From the NCBI GenBank assembly GCA_034409055.1, contig DAOUMU010000016.1:1-13714 (forward strand): a stretch of DNA of 13,714 nucleotides, written 5' to 3'. The position numbers and the translations under genes were made by a program. Positions within the stretch are counted from its first letter, which is position 1, and every line of letters starts with the position of its first letter. Positions 1 through 6,564 of the stretch are shown here, piece after piece. Source of the stretch: DAOUMU01 sp034409055. GTDB lineage: Bacteria; Chloroflexota; Anaerolineae; 4572-78; J111. A model generated the notes under the pieces. That model searched no databases. It was not told where the DNA came from and saw only the letters and a list, made by a program, of their open reading frames with translations.

Positions 1-476
1 GGGTCGGTTGCCGGTGGGGGCTGCACGGTTGGCACCTCGGTCGGCGGAGGCACGTCCGCAATCGGCGTAGAAGGGGCAGGTGTAGGTACCGGTGTTGATG
101 GTACAGGTGTAGGTGATGGTGTTGGAGTAGGTACAGGATTAGGCAAGATGGCTATAGGAATCCCTTGAGCTATTGGAGTCTGTCTCAATGATAAAAGTTC
201 CTCATCGCGGACCGCTTCAGCCCCAATTTCATCACTGAGGGGAGCCAGGGCTATCGCTGGATCGGGACCATAATCGGCCCTCATCTCGGAAAGCATGCTG
301 GCCTCAATACGGTCTCGATTAATAAACCACAGGGCACTTTGAGAAGAGAAAAAGACGCAACCAAAGCTCAATAACAAGAAAAGAAGGGCAATCAGAAGTT
401 TATGCCATTCGTCATTTTCATTTTTGTCATTTTTTCGCTTAAATTCGGTTGCTGAGGGGCGTGTTTCTTGTGGCAT
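1..476 (-). CDS. Membrane-anchored protein with Pro/Thr-rich linker, N-terminal part only
   Basis: An open frame runs from ATG at 476 to the window edge with no stop, giving the first 158 residues. Residues 1-26 are charged and lysine-rich, so cytoplasmic. Residues 27-44 form one hydrophobic segment (LLIALLFLLLSFGC...), best read as an uncleaved signal anchor; Cys40 is not in a good lipobox because Ser, not Leu, sits at -3. Residues 45-110 are soluble and extracytoplasmic. Residues 112-158 are a Pro/Thr/Ser linker with PTP and STP words, the kind that tethers an outer catalytic or binding domain in Chloroflexota surface proteins. That domain lies outside the window, so no function can be given. 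AAGGA about 10 nt upstream of the ATG is a fair ribosome-binding site. It follows the histidine kinase gene by 197 bp on the same strand. The gap contains GTTGTCA/GTTGTCG/GTTGACA words (501-531, minus strand) but no promoter I can resolve. Confidence 0.8.
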   Translation of the reverse strand, partial: MPQETRPSATEFKRKNDKNENDEWHKLLIALLFLLLSFGCVFFSSQSALWFINRDRIEASMLSEMRADYGPDPAIALAPLSDEIGAEAVRDEELLSLRQTPIAQGIPIAILPNPVPTPTPSPTPVPSTPVPTPAPSTPIADVPPPTEVPTVQPPPATD

Positions 477-673
477 AATATTTTTATCCTTAAGGGGCCC
501 TGTCAACATACGACAACCGATATCTGACAACAGTACTTCTTTCCCATAGATAGAGTCCCATATTAGCGACAAAGGATTCGGGCTAAAGTAAGCAAAATAA
601 TAATTTTAAGGTTTTGACTTGTTTGAGCCAGACTTGACATGCGGCCAGACCCGCTGCTATTTATCGCTGCCCA

Positions 674-2920
674 TCAGCCGGTCGATTCTGGATTTATCAC
701 CGGCAAGGCAAAACTGAAAGTACTGCCGTGATCGGGCTCACTTTCAAACCACATTTCACCACGATGAGCTTCCACAATGGCCTTGCTAATATATAAGGCC
801 AGGCCAGCCCCACTGACATCAAAGGTGCTTTCGTTATGAATGGCCCGGAAAAAGCGGGTGAAGATAAAGGGTTGATCCTCCTCAGGGATACCTACTCCCG
901 TATCTTTGATATCGATCTGGCTCCGGCCGTTTTCCTGTTTGAGTAAAATTTCGACTCTTCCACCCAGGGTATAATTGTAGGAATTGTCGAGTAGATTATC
1001 AACAACTTGGACGAGCCTGTTCCAATCACCTTCAATCCAAACCGGACCATCCGGCAAATGAACCTTAAACGATAGCTCTTTTTCCTCCATTTTCTCGGCC
1101 CATTTTTGGGCCTCTGCTTCAATCAATTCGGACAGATTAACCGGTTCCTGATCAATTCCCAACTCACCCGCGTCAATCTGAGATAGGTCCAACACCTGCT
1201 GAATGATACTCAATAAATCGCGGACATTCTCATCAATCGTCTCAATAAACCCTAATTCGCGCTCACTCAGCTTGGTGGCAGCCATCATCTTTAACAAATC
1301 GTTGTATCCCTTAATCGCTGTTAGCGGTGTTCTAAGTTCGTGCGAAACACTGGTAATAAAATCATCTTTCAGTTTTTCCGCCTCAACTTCACGGGTAATG
1401 TCGCGCAACACCACCACCGAGCCAAGTTGTCCCCCATCCGGAGTCACCACCGGGGCCGATAGCGCGCTCAAAACCTGCCGCCCCATCTCAAAGCGGCGTG
1501 TTTCATGAAACTCAAGCCCGGTCAGAGAACTCAACAAAGATAATTGAGTTCCATCCTGCTCCTGCTCAATCGCAGGGTTAACTTCTTTGAGTTGGGCGTA
1601 AGTGAAGCCATCCCCCATCGCTTCCAGAATATTTTCGGCAGCCGGATTCATCAGGAGCGTATCGCCGGCTGAATCGAGCACAATCACCCCATCGGCAATA
1701 CTTCTTAAAATCGCGTTTAGTTTACTGGCTTCTTCCTCTTGTATCTTGAGCAGGCGTTGCAACTCACCGGTCATCTGATCGAAGGTTCTGGCCAAGACGC
1801 CTATCTCGTCGTCCAAATGAAGGCCGGTCCTTCGGCTCAGGTCACCTTTGGCAATGGCTCGCGAGGTCTGCACCAGGTGCACAATCGGTTGAATGATACG
1901 CCGTGAAACCAGATAACCAATGGCAAATACGGCCACAACGCCCAAGGAAAAAGTCAGGGTCAGGCGATTACGGCTCGCGTCATTGGTTTGAGTGACAAAA
2001 TTCGTCGGCAAAGCGACTGCGTAAACGCCATATATGCGCCCACGCAGCAAAAAAGGGGCGTAAGCCAGCCGGTAGGTTTGACCTCGTGTCTCTATATCCT
2101 GTGGGCCCTCTATTTCATCCAACAAGGTAACATCATTTTCGGCCACAACTTGCTGGTAGCGTTCCGGGGTGAAAATCTTAAACACCTCTGCCGCTTCGGT
2201 TTGATCCAACGGCAGGGTAGTGACCATCACAACGGCTGTTTCATCAAACAGGGTGAGGTCAGCCAGGGCCAGATCGTGAAGCATATCGATTTCTTTTTGC
2301 AGGTAAGTACCAACCAGGACCGCCCCCACCGTGCCTGTTGGCGTTCGTATCGGGCCAACCGTATAAACAATCAACTCATTTGAGTTTGGATCTCGGGCCA
2401 ACTGAGCTTCCTTGAGTTCACCCTGGAGATCGGTTAAAACCCGTGAGACCGCCGGCCAGCCGGAAAAATCTGCACCACTATTTTGGTAGGTTTGAACTGC
2501 CGCCTGGGTGCCAACCGCTTCCCGCTGAAGACGCAGCACTTCCTTACTTTGCGTATCGACAATAACAATACTGTCAATACCTTTGGAATTAGCAATAATG
2601 GGGGACACCAAGTCGTCAAGTGTTTGAATTTCGCGGTTGATCAGGGCTTCTGCCACACCCGTCGTATTGGCCACAGCGCGCTCTGTTTCCAGACGGAAGC
2701 GTTCGCGATTAACGACCTCATTGCCAACAACACGACCAGCCTCTAGTAACTGATTCTTGAGTCGATCTTCCAAAGACCCAGCCACAAGCCGGGTGACAAC
2801 AAATGCCCCAAAGACCGCCAAGATCACCGTGAGCAAAGCATACGGGATGACGATTTTGTTGCTGATACTGGATGAAAAATATTTTGATACTGAACGCAAC
2901 CACCCTGCCGGCGTCTTCAT
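674..2920 (-). CDS. Membrane sensor histidine kinase (extracytoplasmic sensor-HAMP-PAS-HisKA-HATPase)
   Basis: A 748-aa hybrid-free sensor kinase. TM1 lies at about residues 23-45 and TM2 at about 319-338. They bracket a sensor domain of roughly 270 residues that looks like a double-Cache fold (inference from length and position). HAMP follows at about 340-392, with the typical DEIGVLARTFDQM core, then a PAS domain at 400-510 (ADGVIVLDSAG). HisKA has the phospho-acceptor in SVSHELRTPL, His527. The HATPase domain has an N box with Asn642 and Asn646, a G1 box DTGVGIP at 673-679, and a G2 box SGAGLAL at 703-709, where the usual GTGLGL is slightly altered. It should autophosphorylate and pass the phosphate to a response regulator, but none is encoded next to it, so it is an orphan kinase here. 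It is divergent from mnmE across 125 bp. The start places TM1 properly, although only a weak GGA precedes the ATG. Family call is firm; signal and partner are unknown. Confidence 0.95.
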   Translation of the reverse strand: MKTPAGWLRSVSKYFSSSISNKIVIPYALLTVILAVFGAFVVTRLVAGSLEDRLKNQLLEAGRVVGNEVVNRERFRLETERAVANTTGVAEALINREIQTLDDLVSPIIANSKGIDSIVIVDTQSKEVLRLQREAVGTQAAVQTYQNSGADFSGWPAVSRVLTDLQGELKEAQLARDPNSNELIVYTVGPIRTPTGTVGAVLVGTYLQKEIDMLHDLALADLTLFDETAVVMVTTLPLDQTEAAEVFKIFTPERYQQVVAENDVTLLDEIEGPQDIETRGQTYRLAYAPFLLRGRIYGVYAVALPTNFVTQTNDASRNRLTLTFSLGVVAVFAIGYLVSRRIIQPIVHLVQTSRAIAKGDLSRRTGLHLDDEIGVLARTFDQMTGELQRLLKIQEEEASKLNAILRSIADGVIVLDSAGDTLLMNPAAENILEAMGDGFTYAQLKEVNPAIEQEQDGTQLSLLSSLTGLEFHETRRFEMGRQVLSALSAPVVTPDGGQLGSVVVLRDITREVEAEKLKDDFITSVSHELRTPLTAIKGYNDLLKMMAATKLSERELGFIETIDENVRDLLSIIQQVLDLSQIDAGELGIDQEPVNLSELIEAEAQKWAEKMEEKELSFKVHLPDGPVWIEGDWNRLVQVVDNLLDNSYNYTLGGRVEILLKQENGRSQIDIKDTGVGIPEEDQPFIFTRFFRAIHNESTFDVSGAGLALYISKAIVEAHRGEMWFESEPDHGSTFSFALPVINPESTG

Positions 2921-2955
2921 CGATCCAGATAACCCACTACCCGGCTACTATTTGA

Positions 2956-2984
2956 CTGATAGGTTAACAACACCTCGCCTTCAA
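2956..2984 (-). promoter_or_regulatory. Possible sigma-70 promoter of the histidine kinase gene
   Basis: On the minus strand a TTGAAG box (2979-2984) is followed after 17 bp by TATCAG (2956-2961), about 35 bp before the kinase ATG. The -35 is decent and the -10 is weak, so this is tentative. Confidence 0.3.
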
Positions 2985-3011
2985 AATGAGATAGGATATC
3001 CATTTGATCTA

Positions 3012-3020
3012 TGCTATAAT
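3012..3020 (+). promoter_or_regulatory. Extended -10 promoter of mnmE
   Basis: TGCTATAAT is a perfect -10 (TATAAT, 3015-3020) with the TGn extension. No good -35 is seen 16-18 bp upstream, which fits an extended -10 promoter. The start of transcription would be near 3026-3027, leaving a leader of about 20 nt with AGGGGA at 3030-3035 as ribosome-binding site, 10 nt before the ATG at 3046. Confidence 0.6.
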
Positions 3021-3045
3021 ATAGCTTTCAGGGGAAAAGTCAGTT

Positions 3046-4422
3046 ATGTACACTTTAGATGATACCATAGCTGCTATTGCTACGTCAATAGGCCAAAGTG
3101 GTATAGGTATTGTAAAACTCAGTGGTCCCGAAGCTCCGACCATTGCTCACCAACTTTTCCGCTCAGTCAAAGGTATCACCAGGCTTCAACCCCGTCGCCT
3201 CCATTATGGACAAATTATCGATCCGGCTACGAATATTCCCGTCGACGAGGCCCTGGTCGTTTGGATGCCCAAACCCTTTACCTACACCCGCCAAGATGTT
3301 GTTGAAATCCAAGCTCACGGCGGCATTGTTCCCCTACGGCGTATCCTCCAACTCACCTTCAGCCTGGGTGCCCGTCCGGCCGAGCCTGGCGAGATGACCT
3401 TACGGGCTTTTCTCAATGGACGCCTGGACCTGGCTCAGGCTGAAGCCGTATTGGACGTTATAGAAGCCAAAACCAATGCCGCGCTGCGCGTGGCCACCGA
3501 GCAGTTAAGCGGTTCGCTCTCGGCCCAAGTTTCTGAGGTCCGGACGGCCTTGCTAGATACCCTGGCTTTTCTGGAAGCCAGCATCGATTTTGTAGAGGAT
3601 GAGATACCTGCCCAGGATGTGGAGGGACCATTAATCGAAGTACTGACTCAACTGGAGAAACTGCTGGCAAGCGCCGATTATGGCATGATTTACCGCCAGG
3701 GCGTACGAGCCGCTATTGTGGGCCGGCCCAACGTGGGCAAAAGCAGCCTGCTCAATGCCTTGTTACGCGGTAATCGGGCTATTGTCACCGACATCCCCGG
3801 CACCACCCGTGATACCCTGGAAGAAACAGCCAATGTGGGCGGTATCCCCGTGGTGTTGGTCGATACAGCCGGGATTCGGGCCGAGCCAACGAATGTAGTT
3901 GAACGCATCGGCGTAGACCGTAGCCGGGCCGCCTTGGAGCGAGCCGATGTAGCGCTCATGGTTATTGACGGCAGTTCTGATTTGGAAAGTGGCGACTGGG
4001 AAATTGAAAAGTTGGTGGGCAATAAACCAGCGTTATTGGTGATTAACAAAAATGATTTGCTGCCCAAGCTAAATCCAGACACACTGACCGACTTTTTGCC
4101 AACTGCGAAACGCGTTTACATTTCAGCCCTGACTAATCAAGGCGTTGGCACTATGGAAGAGGTTCTTGTCGATTTGATTCTGGGAGGCAGCGTCACCACA
4201 GCCGACACGCCACTGGTGAGCAACCCACGCCACAAAGCTCTACTCCAACGAGCCCTGGAGCACACACAGGCAGCCATCTCTGCCCAACAAGCTACTTTAT
4301 CCCCAGATTTAGTTTCCATTGACGTTCGCGAAGCCGTGGAAGCCCTGGGTGAAATTACAGGGGAAACGGTCACCGAGGATCTGTTGGACACAATTTTTAG
4401 TAAGTTTTGTATTGGAAAATAA
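3046..4422 (+). CDS. mnmE: tRNA modification GTPase MnmE (TrmE)
   Basis: With MnmG, MnmE installs the 5-carboxymethylaminomethyl (or aminomethyl) group on wobble uridine 34 of certain tRNAs, using a tetrahydrofolate one-carbon donor; it acts in the cytoplasm. The 458 residues match the usual length. The N-terminal folate-binding domain spans about 1-118. The helical domain is split around an inserted G domain: P-loop GRPNVGKS (226-233), switch I TDIPGTTRD (248-256), DTAG (273-276) and NKND (334-337). The protein ends FCIGK, the conserved C-terminal CxGK motif whose Cys455 is needed for modification in studied homologues. The gene stands alone: the usual neighbours rnpA, yidC, jag and mnmG are absent. 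It converges on ruvA with only 10 bp between stop codons; the junction holds a 14-bp AT-rich palindrome (4425-4438) but no GC stem, so no ordinary terminator. All key residues are present. Confidence 0.97.
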   Translation: MYTLDDTIAAIATSIGQSGIGIVKLSGPEAPTIAHQLFRSVKGITRLQPRRLHYGQIIDPATNIPVDEALVVWMPKPFTYTRQDVVEIQAHGGIVPLRRILQLTFSLGARPAEPGEMTLRAFLNGRLDLAQAEAVLDVIEAKTNAALRVATEQLSGSLSAQVSEVRTALLDTLAFLEASIDFVEDEIPAQDVEGPLIEVLTQLEKLLASADYGMIYRQGVRAAIVGRPNVGKSSLLNALLRGNRAIVTDIPGTTRDTLEETANVGGIPVVLVDTAGIRAEPTNVVERIGVDRSRAALERADVALMVIDGSSDLESGDWEIEKLVGNKPALLVINKNDLLPKLNPDTLTDFLPTAKRVYISALTNQGVGTMEEVLVDLILGGSVTTADTPLVSNPRHKALLQRALEHTQAAISAQQATLSPDLVSIDVREAVEALGEITGETVTEDLLDTIFSKFCIGK

Positions 4423-4432
4423 AATTTTAACG

Positions 4433-5017
4433 TTAAAACTTGGCCAGACTACTCAAGGCAATGCGCACCTTTTCTTCGACACTCTCTCCTCGAGCTTCTT
4501 TAGGTAGTTGCTGCAAAGCCGCCTGGGCTTCTACGACGCTGTAGCCCAAAGTAGTCAGAGCCGCAATTACCTCACCGTCCGTATCGCTGATGGGGGTGGG
4601 AGACACAAAGATGTCCGCCAGGCCAACTTTATCTTTCAACTGAAATACAATCTGTTTAGCTTTTTTAGGGCCGATACCCGGCACGCGAGCCAGCAACGCG
4701 GCTTCTTCACGAGCGACTGCCTGCCGAAGCGTCTCAGGGGGAATATGAGATAAAATGGCCAAGGCCACCTTGGGGCCAATTCCCTGCACCTTCAGCAATG
4801 TGCGGAATAATTCTAATTCGTCTTTATCAGGAAACCCAAACAGGGTTAGCTCTTGCTCCCGCACGTGCAAGTGGGTAAAAAGGTGCGCTTGCACGCCAAT
4901 ATCCAGTATGTCCAGCAACGTTGTCGGGACCAGGACGTAATATCCTACACCGCCGACCTCAATTAAAAGCCCTCCTTCTTCTTTATCGATAACTTCGCCC
5001 CGCAAAGAACCTATCAT
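4433..5017 (-). CDS. ruvA: Holliday junction branch migration protein RuvA
   Basis: RuvA binds four-way DNA junctions as a tetramer, loads the RuvB ATPase for branch migration and positions the junction for RuvC. The 194 residues match the family. Domain I (1-63) is the OB fold starting MIGSLRG. Domain II carries two helix-hairpin-helix motifs, VQGIGPKVALAIL (77-89) and VPGIGPKKAKQIV (112-124). Domain III (about 145-194) is the small mobile RuvB-contacting domain with the usual ALTTLGYS motif (152-160). Its ATG overlaps the ruvC stop in the tetranucleotide ATGA (5014-5017), so the two are translationally coupled. It is the last gene of the yebC-ruvC-ruvA cluster. ruvB, often next in line, is missing from the window and mnmE converges instead. 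Confidence 0.97.
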   Translation of the reverse strand: MIGSLRGEVIDKEEGGLLIEVGGVGYYVLVPTTLLDILDIGVQAHLFTHLHVREQELTLFGFPDKDELELFRTLLKVQGIGPKVALAILSHIPPETLRQAVAREEAALLARVPGIGPKKAKQIVFQLKDKVGLADIFVSPTPISDTDGEVIAALTTLGYSVVEAQAALQQLPKEARGESVEEKVRIALSSLAKF

Positions 5018-5505
5018 CCCTCCTCCAACATCCGTAGCCGGGCCGAGTGGAGATGGCAGATGGCAACGGCCAGCGCGTCAGCCGCATCATCCGGTCGGGG
5101 GATGTCGTCAAGCCCTAGCAGTAGTTTGACCATCTGCTGCATTTGCCGTTTGTCGGCCCCCCCATAACCGACGATGGCTTGCTTAACCTCCAACGGCTTG
5201 TATTCTGTAATGGACAGGTTGGCATTGGCTAAGGCCAGCATCGCCGCGCCGCGCCCGTGCCCCACTGCCAGGGCGGTTTTGGCGTTTTTACTAAAAAATA
5301 GTTCCTCGATGGCCGAGGTATCCGGTTGCCACTGCTCGATAATGTTGCTCAACTCACGGTAAATCGTTTGTAGTCGTTGGGGCAGCGGCGTGCCAGCGGC
5401 AGTGGTGATGGCCCCACAGGCAATCATTCGTAAATCGTTACCATCACCTTCCACCACTCCCCAACCGGTAATAGCTGTACCGGGGTCAACACCTAAAACG
5501 CGCAC
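5014..5505 (-). CDS. ruvC: Crossover junction endodeoxyribonuclease RuvC
   Basis: RuvC is the dimeric resolvase that makes paired, metal-dependent nicks in Holliday junctions, completing recombinational repair started by RecA and RuvAB. At 163 aa it is of normal length. The four acidic catalytic residues are all visible: Asp7 in GVDPGTA, Glu67 in AIEELFF, and Asp140 and Asp143 in PDDAADALA. The start codon is GTG (5503-5505). No in-frame ATG would keep Asp7, and the yebC stop lies only 8 nt upstream. There is no strong ribosome-binding site in that gap, so translation probably depends on ribosomes finishing yebC. Its stop overlaps the ruvA start. The order yebC-ruvC-ruvA is widespread in bacteria and supports the call. 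Confidence 0.97.
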   Translation of the reverse strand: MRVLGVDPGTAITGWGVVEGDGNDLRMIACGAITTAAGTPLPQRLQTIYRELSNIIEQWQPDTSAIEELFFSKNAKTALAVGHGRGAAMLALANANLSITEYKPLEVKQAIVGYGGADKRQMQQMVKLLLGLDDIPRPDDAADALAVAICHLHSARLRMLEEG

Positions 5506-5513
5506 GATTCAGA

Positions 5514-6263
5514 TCAGGCCGTTTCCAGTTCGGCCATTGCCTCATCACTAATGTGCAAGCCGGAGTAGACCTGCTGTACATCGTCAAGCTCTTCTAAAGC
5601 TTCAATCACCCCCATCACCTGCACGGTTTCTTTGGAGCCCACCTCTATCTCATTCTTGGGGATTGGCGCCAGTTCAGCCTCGTCAATCTTCAAGCCGTTG
5701 TCGGTTAAGGCGGCGCTGACGACGTGGAGCATATCGGGTGAGGTGTAAATTTCAAACAATTGGTCGCTAATTTCAACGTCATCCGCCCCCGCATCAACCG
5801 CAATCATAAAGACTTCGTCGGGGTCCTGGCCGGTACTATCAACCGCGATATAACCTTTAGTATCAAACATCCAACTGACTGCGCCAGCTTCAGCCAGATT
5901 ACCCCCTTTCCGGTTGAACACCTTGCGCACGTCAGCCAGGGTGCGGTTACGATTGTCAGTCAGACATTTTATCAAGATAGGGATGCCATGCGGGCCGTAA
6001 GCTTCATACACCACTTCGTCAAGATTCTCCCCGGCCAATTCGCCCGTACCTTTTTTGATGGCCCGCCCAATGTTGTCTTTGGGCATGTTGGCCACCCGCG
6101 CTTTTTCGATGGCCGTGCGTAAGGTTGGGTTGGTATTGGGATCGCCCCCGTTACGGGCAGCTATTATAATGTCGCGGGCCAACCGGGTGAAAAGCTTACC
6201 CCGTTTGGTATCTTCCGCCCCCTTCTTGCGTTTGATGGTACTCCATTTACTGTGTCCAGACAT
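5514..6263 (-). CDS. yebC: YebC/PmpR/TACO1 family protein
   Basis: The protein opens MSGHSKWSTIKRKKGAEDTK, the family signature, and keeps the internal YEAYGPHG (about 87-94) and the NRKGGNLAEAGAVSWMF stretch. At 249 aa it has the standard three-domain length with an acidic C-terminus. Members were described as DNA-binding transcription regulators, and more recently as ribosome-associated factors that ease translation of proline-rich stretches. Which role applies here cannot be told from the sequence. An exceptionally good ribosome-binding site, AGGAGGGG, lies 5 nt before the ATG. It heads the ruvC-ruvA cluster and is probably transcribed from the promoter at 6445-6474 through a leader of about 175 nt that contains a long stem-loop. 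Confidence 0.95.
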   Translation of the reverse strand: MSGHSKWSTIKRKKGAEDTKRGKLFTRLARDIIIAARNGGDPNTNPTLRTAIEKARVANMPKDNIGRAIKKGTGELAGENLDEVVYEAYGPHGIPILIKCLTDNRNRTLADVRKVFNRKGGNLAEAGAVSWMFDTKGYIAVDSTGQDPDEVFMIAVDAGADDVEISDQLFEIYTSPDMLHVVSAALTDNGLKIDEAELAPIPKNEIEVGSKETVQVMGVIEALEELDDVQQVYSGLHISDEAMAELETA

Positions 6264-6295
6264 ATTTGCCCCTCCTGCCAGAAAAGCCGTTTTCT

Positions 6296-6410
6296 CGTAT
6301 CCCCTTCAAATTTGTGGGTAACGTAGGGGCGAGACAAGTCGGGGCATAGCTTGTTTGCTTCGACTACCACCAATCCGACTTGCCTCGTCCTTACTTTTGG
6401 AGAGGATACG
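6296..6410 (-). repeat. Imperfect inverted repeat in the yebC leader
   Basis: The arms 6327-6342 and 6375-6390 match at 14 of 16 positions (GGGCGAGACAAGTCGG against the complement of the second arm), with a 32-nt loop. A further pair, CGTATCC (6296-6302) and GGATACG (6404-6410), flanks it symmetrically, so the whole 115 bp can fold as one interrupted hairpin. It lies between the predicted yebC promoter and its ribosome-binding site. It shares the word GTAGGGGCGAG with the ftsK leader (GTAGGGCGAG, 8872-8881). It may be a dispersed palindromic element or a structured leader. Confidence 0.55.
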
Positions 6411-6425
6411 TTTTCTCATCGACGA

Positions 6426-6455
6426 GATGATATTAGTCACTAACATTATATCATC
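6426..6455. promoter_or_regulatory. Nested palindrome over the yebC promoter, possible operator
   Basis: GATGATAT (6426-6433) and ATATCATC (6448-6455) are perfect 8-bp inverted arms. Inside them lies the palindrome TTAGTCACTAA (6433-6443). The structure covers the -10 box (6445-6450) and the likely transcription start near 6438, the place expected for a repressor site. No regulator is known to me for this motif. Confidence 0.4.
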
Positions 6456-6474
6456 AAGGTGGGAATCTTGCCAG
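6445..6474 (-). promoter_or_regulatory. Probable sigma-70 promoter of yebC-ruvC-ruvA
   Basis: On the minus strand a perfect TATAAT (6445-6450) is preceded by CTGGCA (6469-6474) at 18 bp, four of six matches to the -35 consensus. The transcript would start near 6438, about 175 nt before yebC. The spacing from ftsK (stop at 6565) leaves room for an independent promoter. Confidence 0.5.
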
Positions 6475-6564
6475 AGTCAGAGAAGTACAGTTCAATTTTG
6501 GGGCAAATATACTGTGGAGTCGAGGCTTCAGCCGGACATGGCCCCGTTTGAAATGGCGATCCGT

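Noticed and set aside
4425..4438. Palindrome TTTTAACGTTAAAA as terminator between mnmE and ruvA
   Set aside because: It is entirely AT-rich apart from one CG and has no loop, so an RNA hairpin would be unstable.
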